Below are positions 1 through 4,707 of a DNA stretch of 8,038 nt, in pieces. The DNA lies in the NCBI GenBank assembly GCA_041855665.1, contig JBHAEP010000031.1, forward strand, positions 1-8,038, read 5' to 3'. Within the stretch, counting starts at the first letter, position 1. The number at the start of each line of letters is the position of its first letter. A model generated the notes under the pieces. The model saw only the letters and a list, made by a program, of their open reading frames with translations, did not search any database and had not been told where the DNA came from. The position numbers and the translations under genes were made by a program. The stretch is from JBHAEP01 sp041855665. GTDB taxonomy: Bacteria > Patescibacteriota > Saccharimonadia > Saccharimonadales > Saccharimonadaceae.

Positions 1-309
1 AGTTCAACCAGCAAAAAATCTAAAAAATCTGAAGTTAAAGCTAGCAAACTAGCAGCAAAAACAAGCAAGGTTGAGTACAAAAAGACATCTAAAAAACCAA
101 AAGAAGACAAGCCAACTAAAAATCCGCTTGTGATGCTTGGTAGGTATTTCAGGGATTCTTGGCGCGAACTTCGCCAAGTGCGCTGGCCAAACACGAAGAC
201 AACGATCGGTATGACAATTGCGGTCTTGATTTTTACCGGAATTATTACACTGTTTATTGTTGGGCTAGATATAGTCTTTAAAGCTTTATTTGAACAAATT
301 CTACAATAG
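1..309 (+). CDS. secE: SecE, preprotein translocase subunit (5' partial)
   Basis: Open from the first base in frame 1 to a TAG at 307-309, giving 102 visible residues; the start lies outside the window. SecE is the small membrane subunit that clamps SecY in the SecYEG protein-export channel. The visible part begins with about 40 Lys/Ser/Ala-rich, probably disordered residues. The SecE signature follows: an amphipathic segment GRYFRDSWRELRQVRWPN (residues 47-64) and one hydrophobic helix (about 68-94) near the C-terminus. This is the single-membrane-helix form of most bacteria. The order secE then nusG is the standard bacterial arrangement and supports the call. The nusG Shine-Dalgarno site overlaps this stop codon, so the two genes are almost certainly co-transcribed and may be translationally coupled. 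Confidence 0.93.
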   Translation, partial: SSTSKKSKKSEVKASKLAAKTSKVEYKKTSKKPKEDKPTKNPLVMLGRYFRDSWRELRQVRWPNTKTTIGMTIAVLIFTGIITLFIVGLDIVFKALFEQILQ

Positions 310-317
310 GAGAAAAT

Positions 318-860
318 ATGTCTAATCGATACGACTCATCACGTGCATGGTATGCCATTCACACCTATAACGGCTACGAAGAAAAAGTTGCCGACAGCAT
401 CCGACAGCGCATCAATTCAGTTGATATGGCGGATAAGATTTTTGAGGTAATGGTACCAAAAGAAAAGCAAATCCAGATCAAAAACGGCAAACGCAAAGTT
501 GTTGAAGAAAAAATCTTTCAAGGCTATGCGCTAGTTGAAATGAAACTAACCGACGAAACTTGGTTTATTATCAGGAACACTCCAGGTGTAACTGGTTTCG
601 TAGGCGCAGACACTACACCAACTCCAGTTTCCGATAGTGAAATCAAGAAAATCAAGAAACGCATGGGCGTAGAAGACCCAACGCACTTCATCGACTTCAA
701 GGAAGGTGAAGTTATCAACATCACTGATGGACCATTCAAAGGGTTCGACGGAACAATTTCTGAAATCGATACTGAAAAAGGTCGCATCAAGGTAATGGTG
801 AGTATGTTTGGCCGCGACACTCCAGTTGAGCTAGATGCCTTACAGGTTGCTAAAATATAA
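318..860 (+). CDS. nusG: NusG, transcription elongation and antitermination factor
   Basis: 180 residues, the usual NusG length. NusG binds RNA polymerase, aids elongation and Rho function, and couples transcription to translation through ribosomal S10. The N-terminal NGN domain opens with WYAIHTYNGYEEKV (11-24) and contains the typical core K-I-F-Q-G-Y-A-L-V-E-M (65-75) and N-T-P-G-V-T-G-F-V-G (87-96). A linker at about 104-126 leads to the C-terminal KOW domain, with GEVINITDGPFKGFDGTI at 130-147. The ATG at 318 follows AGGAG (308-312) at 5 nt spacing, and this site overlaps the secE stop. No terminator is visible after nusG, so read-through into rplK is likely alongside the rplK promoter. 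Confidence 0.97.
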   Translation: MSNRYDSSRAWYAIHTYNGYEEKVADSIRQRINSVDMADKIFEVMVPKEKQIQIKNGKRKVVEEKIFQGYALVEMKLTDETWFIIRNTPGVTGFVGADTTPTPVSDSEIKKIKKRMGVEDPTHFIDFKEGEVINITDGPFKGFDGTISEIDTEKGRIKVMVSMFGRDTPVELDALQVAKI

Positions 861-861
861 T

Positions 862-890
862 TTGCACTTTTAGCTTGTTTTTTGTATAAT
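862..890 (+). promoter_or_regulatory. Probable sigma-70 promoter of rplK
   Basis: TTGCAC (862-867) and a perfect TATAAT (885-890) are separated by 17 nt, in the 78-nt nusG-rplK gap. The -35 box matches the consensus at only 3 of 6 positions. Predicted start is near 897, just before an inverted repeat. It would let rplK be made in excess of secE-nusG. Confidence 0.65.
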
Positions 891-903
891 ATTAATGTTA
901 CGC

Positions 904-920
904 ACTCGTAAATTACGAGT
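904..920 (+). repeat. Inverted repeat at the start of the rplK transcript
   Basis: ACTCGTAA (904-911) and TTACGAGT (913-920) are perfect 8-base arms around a single A. As DNA it is a near-perfect 17-bp palindrome, fit for a dimeric repressor, lying about 7-23 nt downstream of the predicted start. As RNA the outer 6 bp (ACTCGT/ACGAGT) could form a hairpin with a 5-nt loop just upstream of the AAGGA Shine-Dalgarno site (927-931). It does not resemble the L1-binding element found before rplA. Confidence 0.6.
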
Positions 921-938
921 AAAGAAAAGGAAATAATC

Positions 939-1364
939 ATGGCAAAGAAAGTTATCGGAAATCTAAAACTCCGAATTCCAGCAGGTCGTGCAACAGCAGG
1001 CCCTCCAGTAGGTTCAACACTTGGTCAGTGGGGTCTAAATATGATGGACTTTATTAATCCATTCAACGACGCCACTAAGGGTGATATGGGTAAAGACGTA
1101 ATCGTTCACATTCAAGTATTTGAAGATCGAACATTTACATGGAAAAGCCTTGGTCAACCAGTTGACGATATGATCCGCGCAGCCGTTGGTATCCAAAAAG
1201 GTAGCGGTAAACCACACACAGACAAGGTTGGTAAAATCACTCGCGCACAGCTAGCTGAAATCGCTGAAGCGAAAAAAGACCTTCTAAACGCAAACGATGA
1301 AGAAGCTCGAATTAAAATCATCGCAGGAACTGCTCGCTCAATGGGAGTTGAAGTAACTGAATAA
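939..1364 (+). CDS. rplK: 50S ribosomal protein L11
   Basis: 141 residues, the usual L11 length. L11 binds the GTPase-associated centre of 23S rRNA (helices 43/44) at the base of the L7/L12 stalk. The N-terminal domain (about 1-72) starts MAKKVIGNLKLRIPAG, and the C-terminal RNA-binding domain carries GIQKGSG (84-90), KVGKITRAQLAEIA (96-109) and the conserved end GTARSMGVEV (130-139). Divergent points: the usual PAPPVGPALG reads AGPPVGSTLG (20-29), so P22 is kept while P26 is Ser, and the usual TKTPP segment after the first domain reads KSLGQP (69-74). The ATG has AAGGA 7 nt upstream. It ends in a strong terminator, so the gene is separate from rplA, unlike the usual rplK-rplA operon. Confidence 0.97.
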   Translation: MAKKVIGNLKLRIPAGRATAGPPVGSTLGQWGLNMMDFINPFNDATKGDMGKDVIVHIQVFEDRTFTWKSLGQPVDDMIRAAVGIQKGSGKPHTDKVGKITRAQLAEIAEAKKDLLNANDEEARIKIIAGTARSMGVEVTE

Positions 1365-1370
1365 AATTCG

Positions 1371-1407
1371 AAAATACCCCTGTTATTTACATGGGGTATT
1401 TTATTTT
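1371..1407 (+). terminator. Rho-independent terminator of rplK
   Basis: A 10-bp stem, AAAATACCCC (1371-1380) with GGGGTATTTT (1393-1402), and a 12-nt loop, followed by TATTTTAT. It starts 6 nt after the rplK stop. The A-rich left arm makes it usable from both sides. Confidence 0.88.
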
Positions 1408-1424
1408 ATCGACAATACTAAAAA

Positions 1425-1454
1425 GGAAATGCCCCTAGTTAATAAACTAGGGGC
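1425..1454 (-). terminator. Rho-independent terminator of minus-strand gene A
   Basis: GCCCCTAGTT (1431-1440) and AACTAGGGGC (1445-1454) form a perfect 10-bp stem with a 4-nt loop. On the minus strand it is followed by ATTTCCTTTTTAG. It lies 19 nt after the gene A stop and faces the rplK terminator, so the convergent genes are insulated from each other. Confidence 0.82.
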
Positions 1455-1473
1455 TTATTTGGAGTATGAAATA

Positions 1474-1932
1474 CTAAGCCAGAGCCTTAATATTCTTTAC
1501 GAAGCCCGTACGACGATTCGTGTTGTAGCGAATTTCAACGTCTTCATCTACCTCACGACTAACGAATACTCCCTTATGACCGGGCGGGCTGAGCAACATC
1601 GAGAAATTCTTGATACCAAGAACAATGTCCGACATAAACTCCTCACAGCCTTCAATTTCCGTCTGGAAATTGACAACACACACATCAGCAGTTGCAGTTG
1701 CGATGATAGTGCGAGCCCCTCCGCTTGCAGGGTTGGTAGCCAGCGCTGAAGGACAAAGACGCATCTCAAAGGTTGCGCGAATAAAGTCAGGCTCGCCCGA
1801 AGCGGAGCGCGTTTTTGAATCCAGGAGGTTCTGGATCTCACGAACATCAGGGCCTTTTATCAGGCGTGCACCGACAACCTTGTAGTAGCTAACGGGAGCT
1901 GATTCAACGTTGATGTTACCAGTATTTGACAT
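1474..1932 (-). CDS. Gene A: hypothetical protein, paralog of gene B
   Basis: 152 residues, not recognised. No signal peptide or membrane helix is visible; the sequence looks like a soluble beta-rich protein (stretches such as ARTIIATATADVCVVNFQ). Three ordered motifs are shared with gene B: LI-K-GP-xxx-E (L24, I25, G27, P28, E32), FQTEI (89-93), and Y-N-T-x-x-R-x-G-x4-I (Y136 to I148). The first two are 62 residues apart here and 60 in gene B; A then has about 17 extra residues before the third. The start is well supported: ATG at 1932 with AGGAGT (1943-1948) 10 nt upstream. It has its own promoter and terminator. Three 60-base rows I counted inside it are 48-58% GC, above neighbouring gene C. 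Its role is unknown; the strong promoter, Shine-Dalgarno site and terminator suggest good expression. Confidence 0.8.
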   Translation of the reverse strand: MSNTGNINVESAPVSYYKVVGARLIKGPDVREIQNLLDSKTRSASGEPDFIRATFEMRLCPSALATNPASGGARTIIATATADVCVVNFQTEIEGCEEFMSDIVLGIKNFSMLLSPPGHKGVFVSREVDEDVEIRYNTNRRTGFVKNIKALA

Positions 1933-2041
1933 TTGTTTTTATACTCCTAAAAAGTACGTGCTATTACGTAACTGTATAGCAATGGAAGCTATCGCAGCGT
2001 TTGCGACACATTCAACAGCCGGCTTGCTTTTGAACTTTATA

Positions 2042-2070
2042 ATAATATCATTTTAGAATTATAATGTCAA
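2042..2070 (-). promoter_or_regulatory. Promoter of gene A with a ~100-nt leader
   Basis: On the minus strand a perfect TTGACA (2065-2070) is 17 nt from TATTAT (2042-2047). The -10 area runs into the 12-mer TATTATAAAGTT (2033-2044), which is also found at the gene B promoter, so the exact -10 could be 3 nt further on. The leader, about 2035 to 1933, can form several 5-bp hairpins, for example ATAGC/GCTAT and TACGT/ACGTA. I recognise no known riboswitch in it. Confidence 0.72.
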
Positions 2071-2099
2071 TAAAAGGTCGCCGCTATAAAACGACGACC
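2070..2099 (-). terminator. Terminator of gene C
   Basis: GGTCGTCG and CGGCGACC on the minus strand (2092-2099 and 2076-2083) form an 8-bp stem with one G-U pair, followed by TTTTATTG. It starts 16 nt after the gene C stop. The gene A -35 box begins 5 nt beyond the stem, so the two elements are tightly packed. Confidence 0.75.
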
Positions 2100-2114
2100 A
2101 TAAAATACCACTCC

Positions 2115-2573
2115 TTAAAAGATAATAAATGCAGCTAAGATAGAAGCCAGATTTAAGGCAATAACCATCATCATAGCTTTATGTGTTTTCGAAAACTCCA
2201 ACAATAAAACCGCTTGAGTGCCCATTAGATCCGTTCGTCCAAATAGCGGCTTTACCGTAAGGCGATAAATCAACATTGCAAACAAGCCAAATAACGTAAT
2301 TATCAATACGCCAGCAAGCTTCATTTGACTATATGCATCATTAAAAGCTAAACCATACAATATCGGAATAGTGTTGAACGCTATAGATGATATAATCATC
2401 GCCCAGAAGACTGCCCTATAAAACTTAAACCTTATTTGTCGCTCTTCGCTACTGGCGTTATTGTCTCCCAGAGTAGACTTAAGCCCATAACCATAAATCA
2501 AGCTCGTTAAAAATCCTACAAAGACACAGATGGAAATAATCAGCAACAATAGGCAAGAAACAAAAGCCTCCAT
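2115..2573 (-). CDS. Gene C: four-helix membrane protein of unknown function
   Basis: 152 residues, not recognised. Four hydrophobic segments are clear at about 4-29, 52-76, 86-106 and 131-152. The loop at 31-51 is charged (GDNNASSEERQIRFK) and the one at 107-130 contains KPLFGRTDLMG. There is no catalytic-looking motif and no lipobox; the first helix starts almost at the N-terminus and is probably a membrane anchor, not a cleaved signal. The ATG at 2573 has AGGAGT (2582-2587) 8 nt upstream. It lies between paralogous genes A and B on the same strand but has its own promoter and terminator. Association with A and B is suggested only by position. Confidence 0.8.
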   Translation of the reverse strand: MEAFVSCLLLLIISICVFVGFLTSLIYGYGLKSTLGDNNASSEERQIRFKFYRAVFWAMIISSIAFNTIPILYGLAFNDAYSQMKLAGVLIITLFGLFAMLIYRLTVKPLFGRTDLMGTQAVLLLEFSKTHKAMMMVIALNLASILAAFIIF

Positions 2574-2632
2574 TTTAAAACACTCCTTAAGGGTGAGATT
2601 GAAATGTACTATATATTTAATTATTAATCCAT

Positions 2633-2661
2633 ACTATAAACTAAAATCATTTAAAAGTAAA
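2633..2661 (-). promoter_or_regulatory. Candidate promoter of gene C
   Basis: On the minus strand TTTACT (2656-2661) is 17 nt from TATAGT (2633-2638). It is weaker than the gene A and B promoters, matching 4 of 6 and 5 of 6 consensus positions. It lies directly downstream of the gene B terminator, so gene C has an independent start if it is used. Confidence 0.5.
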
Positions 2662-2690
2662 TAAAGAACCCCCGATTTCTCGGGGGGGTT
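2656..2690 (-). terminator. Terminator of gene B
   Basis: The arms AACCCCCGA (2667-2675) and TC with a run of seven G then TT (2680-2690) form a very GC-rich hairpin with a 4-nt loop, with two extra G on one side. On the minus strand a T-rich tail (TTCTTTATTTAC) follows. It begins 8 nt after the gene B stop. Confidence 0.85.
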
Positions 2691-2697
2691 TAAGGTG

Positions 2698-3120
2698 TTA
2701 AGTTATAGTTAAGGTTTTACCATTACGGGTACGAGTATCATACACAAAACCAGCACTAAAGACGCTTCCACTAGCAATCAAGTTGCTATTAGTAGCGCCG
2801 ACCACGTTCATGGAATGGACCTCTGCTTGAAATTGAAAGCAGTAACCACTTTTATCAGAATGTGACAGGTAGCTAATACTTGAGAGATTAAACACAACCT
2901 CAACCTTTGCGCCATTACTCAGCTCTGCTGAACCCCTAAAGGGTTGTGCGAAAACAGAGACGTCGTCGTATTGGCACTGAAAGATTCGCATTAACTCATC
3001 ACGATTTGGACCATGAGTGATCAGGACCGAATCAATAGTGAGATCACGAGATTCAGTGAAATTTAAACCACGAATCTTACCGCCTGAAAACCCCTTGCGA
3101 GCAACCTTAACTTTGACCAT
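2698..3120 (-). CDS. Gene B: hypothetical protein, paralog of gene A
   Basis: 140 residues from the ATG at 3120. A GTG at 3129 would add three residues, but it is part of the Shine-Dalgarno sequence AGGAGGTG (3127-3134), so it cannot be the start; the ATG has ideal 8-nt spacing. Not recognised. The N-terminus is basic (MVKVKVARKGF) and no signal peptide or membrane helix is seen. The motifs shared with gene A, in order, are LI-TH-GP-xxx-E (L33, I34, G37, P38, E42), FQAEV (97-101), and Y-D-T-x-x-R-x-G-x4-I (Y127 to I139). Outside these the two proteins are very different, so the duplication is old or the family evolves fast. It has its own promoter, possible operator and terminator. Confidence 0.8.
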   Translation of the reverse strand: MVKVKVARKGFSGGKIRGLNFTESRDLTIDSVLITHGPNRDELMRIFQCQYDDVSVFAQPFRGSAELSNGAKVEVVFNLSSISYLSHSDKSGYCFQFQAEVHSMNVVGATNSNLIASGSVFSAGFVYDTRTRNGKTLTIT

Positions 3121-3126
3121 CTTGGC

Positions 3127-3134
3127 CACCTCCT
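3127..3134 (-). promoter_or_regulatory. Shine-Dalgarno site that sets the gene B start
   Basis: AGGAGGTG on the minus strand is a full anti-16S match. It contains the alternative GTG start and so excludes it in favour of the ATG at 3120. Confidence 0.85.
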
Positions 3135-3147
3135 ATTGTAGTAAAGT

Positions 3148-3238
3148 ACTTAGCTAAAGCTATTTATATCCAGCACACTATATGTCGATGCTTTAACCTA
3201 AAATTCATTAGGTTTAACTTTATAATACACTTAGCTAA
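3148..3238 (-). repeat. Pair of ACTTAGCTAA repeats around the gene B promoter
   Basis: The 10-mer ACTTAGCTAA (+ strand) occurs at 3148-3157 and 3229-3238, centres 81 bp apart. Its core TTAGCTAA is a perfect palindrome; the distal copy extends to the 10-bp palindrome CTTAGCTAAG (3230-3239). The distal copy lies wholly in the spacer between the -35 and -10 boxes, and the proximal one lies in the leader, 14 bp upstream of the Shine-Dalgarno site. This is the layout of a paired repressor operator, but it could be chance in AT-rich DNA. Confidence 0.5.
3195..3214 (-). promoter_or_regulatory. Hairpin at the 5' end of the gene B transcript
   Basis: AACCTAA (3195-3201) and TTAGGTT (3208-3214) form a 7-bp stem with a 6-nt loop. 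The predicted transcription start is near 3215, so the RNA would begin almost directly with this hairpin. Such 5' stems are known to protect mRNAs from decay; that role is inferred here. Confidence 0.5.
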
Positions 3239-3249
3239 GATTTTGTCAA
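3222..3249 (-). promoter_or_regulatory. Promoter of gene B
   Basis: On the minus strand a perfect TTGACA (3244-3249) is 16 nt from TATTAT (3222-3227). The block TATTATAAAGTT (3216-3227) is identical to one at the gene A promoter. It is back to back with the rplA promoter: the two -35 boxes are about 5 bp apart. Confidence 0.75.
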
Positions 3250-3254
3250 ATTCT

Positions 3255-3283
3255 TTGTTTTTAATTATAATTCATGATATAAT
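3255..3283 (+). promoter_or_regulatory. Extended -10 promoter of rplA
   Basis: A perfect TATAAT (3278-3283) is preceded by TGA (3275-3277), an extended -10, with a weak TTGTTT (3255-3260) 17 nt upstream. Predicted start is near 3290, which places the L1-binding element at the beginning of the transcript. Confidence 0.72.
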
Positions 3284-3300
3284 AAATAAGATATTAATCA

Positions 3301-3338
3301 ATGCTGGGAGGCGAAAGCCGCTAATACCACAGAAAGGG
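3301..3338 (+). promoter_or_regulatory. L1-binding leader (autoregulatory site) before rplA
   Basis: The RNA folds as UGG/CCA (3305-3307 with 3327-3329), an asymmetric loop of GA on the left (3308-3309) and GCUAAUA on the right (3320-3326), then GGC/GCC (3310-3312 with 3317-3319) closed by a GAAA tetraloop (3313-3316). As I recall E. coli 23S rRNA, the L1-stalk helix 76 region reads GUGGGAGGC on one strand and GCCGACC...AAAUACCACC on the other, with the same stem-GA loop-stem order. The element is thus a compact copy of the L1 rRNA site. L1 is known to repress its own operon by binding such mRNA mimics. The Shine-Dalgarno AAAGGG (3333-3338) follows at once, so bound L1 could block initiation at 3350. 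Confidence 0.82.
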
Positions 3339-3349
3339 TTTAAAAGTTC

Positions 3350-4342
3350 ATGGCACGAAAAGCCGATCTACTTGCCGAAGCTCAGGAAATGGGCCTAAAG
3401 GTAACAGAAAAGAACACTATTGCTGAAATCGAAGCAGCGATGGCGGAAGCTAAAGAAGCAAAAACTGAAGCTCCAAAAGAAGAAAAAGAAGAATCTCACA
3501 CAGCAAAAGCTGGAAAGCGTAGCGCGAAAGCCCTAGCTGAAGCTGAAGCAAAAGCTGAAAAAGAAGCTCGCAAAGAAGCTGGCGACACAACTCCTCAAGA
3601 TGGAAGTGAAGCAGTTGTAAAGAAAGGTCCAAAACCAATTACTCGTCCTCGCATCGAACGACGCGGTAAAGCTTATAAAAAAGTTGCAGAACTTGTTGAG
3701 AAATCAAAAGTTTACAGTCTAAACGAAGCCATCGAACTAGCAGTTAAAACTAGCGCGACTAAGTTTGACTCAAGTGTAGAAATTCACGCTCGCCTAGGGG
3801 TAGACCCACGACAAGCTGACCAAAACATCCGAACAACAGTAAACCTTCCTCACGGAACAGGTAAAACTGTACGCGTAGCTGTTTTCGCTCCAGAAGATAT
3901 GCACAAAGCAGCTAAGGATGCAGGTGCTGACATCGTTGGTGATGAAGAATTCCTAAAACAACTAGACAAAGAAGAACTAAACTTCGACGTTCTAGTAGCA
4001 GTTCCTCAATATATGCAAAAACTTGGTAAGTACGCACGGCTTCTTGGCCCTCGTGGACTAATGCCAAATCCAAAGAGTGGAACAGTTGCAACAGACGTAG
4101 CAAAAGCGGTTAATGACGCTAAGGCTGGTAAAGTTGAATACCGCGTTGACAAGCAAGCTATCGTACACATTGGCGTTGGTAAAGTAAGCTTCGGCGCAGA
4201 AAAACTAGCAGAGAATGCAAATGTATTCTTCGAAAGCCTAGCAGCACAAAAACCAACAGGTCTAAAGGGTGCATACGTGAAGTCAATCACTATCACAACG
4301 ACTATGGGTCCTGGAATTAAGGTTGAAAACGTAATTGCTTAA
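3350..4342 (+). CDS. rplA: 50S ribosomal protein L1 with long N-terminal extension
   Basis: 330 residues, about 100 more than a typical L1 (about 230). L1 forms the mobile stalk of the 50S subunit, helps release E-site tRNA and represses its own synthesis. The L1 core runs from about 104 to 330 and contains SATKFDSSVEIHARLGVD (135-152), LPHGTGKTVRVAVF (166-179), the signature LGPRGLMPNPKSGTV (232-246) and TTTMGPGIKV (316-325). The extra N-terminus has two parts: residues 1-34 look like a small helix-extended-helix (SAP/HeH-like) fold (ADLLAEAQEMGLKV...TIAEIEAAM), and 35-95 is a Lys/Glu/Ala-rich, probably disordered or helical linker. The extension is in the same frame after the leader, and the ATG at 3350 is the only start close to the Shine-Dalgarno site. 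It stands alone between its promoter and terminator. Confidence 0.96.
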   Translation: MARKADLLAEAQEMGLKVTEKNTIAEIEAAMAEAKEAKTEAPKEEKEESHTAKAGKRSAKALAEAEAKAEKEARKEAGDTTPQDGSEAVVKKGPKPITRPRIERRGKAYKKVAELVEKSKVYSLNEAIELAVKTSATKFDSSVEIHARLGVDPRQADQNIRTTVNLPHGTGKTVRVAVFAPEDMHKAAKDAGADIVGDEEFLKQLDKEELNFDVLVAVPQYMQKLGKYARLLGPRGLMPNPKSGTVATDVAKAVNDAKAGKVEYRVDKQAIVHIGVGKVSFGAEKLAENANVFFESLAAQKPTGLKGAYVKSITITTTMGPGIKVENVIA

Positions 4343-4360
4343 TTCATCAGAATAAATTTC

Positions 4361-4396
4361 AAAAAGCTCGCAAAATCTATGCGAGCTTTTTAATTT
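4361..4396. terminator. Bidirectional terminator between rplA and gene D
   Basis: AAAAAGCTCGC (4361-4371) and GCGAGCTTTTT (4381-4391) form a perfect 11-bp stem with a 9-nt loop. The arms give an A/T-tract on both sides, so it can end rplA on the + strand and the D/E operon on the - strand. The gene D stop at 4395 is only 3 bp away. Confidence 0.9.
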
Positions 4397-4703
4397 AGCG
4401 TTCAGGACTTAACCTACAAAAATCAAAAGCAGGGAAGCGAACTAAATTATATGCGCTTTTACTATCGTGAGCCGTTAAAACTCGAACCAGTCCAGTGGGT
4501 CGATCATTAACAACGATTACTTCTCTAAAAATATCCAGAATTTCATCCAAAAAATCACTCGAAAAATCACCATAAATAATAGCTGTTTTTTTAGCTAAAG
4601 ACCGCGGATTATCATATTCAGCGATAAATCTTCCTAAATTTAACACGTAGTCATCGCGACTTTTAGATGGAATTTGAATCTGTTTAATTTCAACTTCGGA
4701 CAT
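4395..4703 (-). CDS. Gene D: small hypothetical protein coupled to the RelA/SpoT-like gene
   Basis: 102 residues, not recognised. No signal or membrane segment. Residues 39-67 (KTAIIYGDFSSDF...REVIVVNDRP) look like a strand-helix-strand unit, with acidic residues after the first strand; the ends are polar. The start at 4703 is 4 nt after the stop of gene E, and I see no good Shine-Dalgarno site for it in the end of E, so translation is probably coupled to E. This spacing and shared promoter suggest a partner or regulator of E, as in two-gene alarmone or toxin-antitoxin cassettes, but nothing in the sequence itself shows that. Confidence 0.72.
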   Translation of the reverse strand: MSEVEIKQIQIPSKSRDDYVLNLGRFIAEYDNPRSLAKKTAIIYGDFSSDFLDEILDIFREVIVVNDRPTGLVRVLTAHDSKSAYNLVRFPAFDFCRLSPER

Positions 4704-4707
4704 AATT

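Noticed and set aside
1429..1885. Plus-strand and second minus-strand open frames over gene A
   Set aside because: They have no Shine-Dalgarno site, overlap gene A and its terminator, and give low-complexity or Cys/Ser-rich translations. Gene A has a promoter, Shine-Dalgarno site, terminator and a paralog.
1970..2015. 15-codon Cys-containing open frame in the gene A leader (minus strand, from ATG at about 2012)
   Set aside because: No Shine-Dalgarno site, and no codon pattern that would suggest an attenuator peptide.
2090..2117. Shine-Dalgarno-like AAGGAGTG overlapping the gene C stop, followed by an ATG
   Set aside because: The frame has only five codons and lies in the terminator hairpin.
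3127..3129. GTG at 3129 (minus strand) as the start of gene B
   Set aside because: It lies inside the Shine-Dalgarno sequence AGGAGGTG; the ATG at 3120 has correct spacing.
1403..3250. Transposon, prophage or attachment-site boundaries around the A-C-B island
   Set aside because: No transposase or integrase, terminal inverted repeats or matching direct repeats could be found at the edges.
3301..3330. Similarity of the rplA leader to 16S rRNA (GCTAATACC)
   Set aside because: The match to the L1 region of 23S rRNA is longer, covers both strands of the stem and explains the position before rplA.
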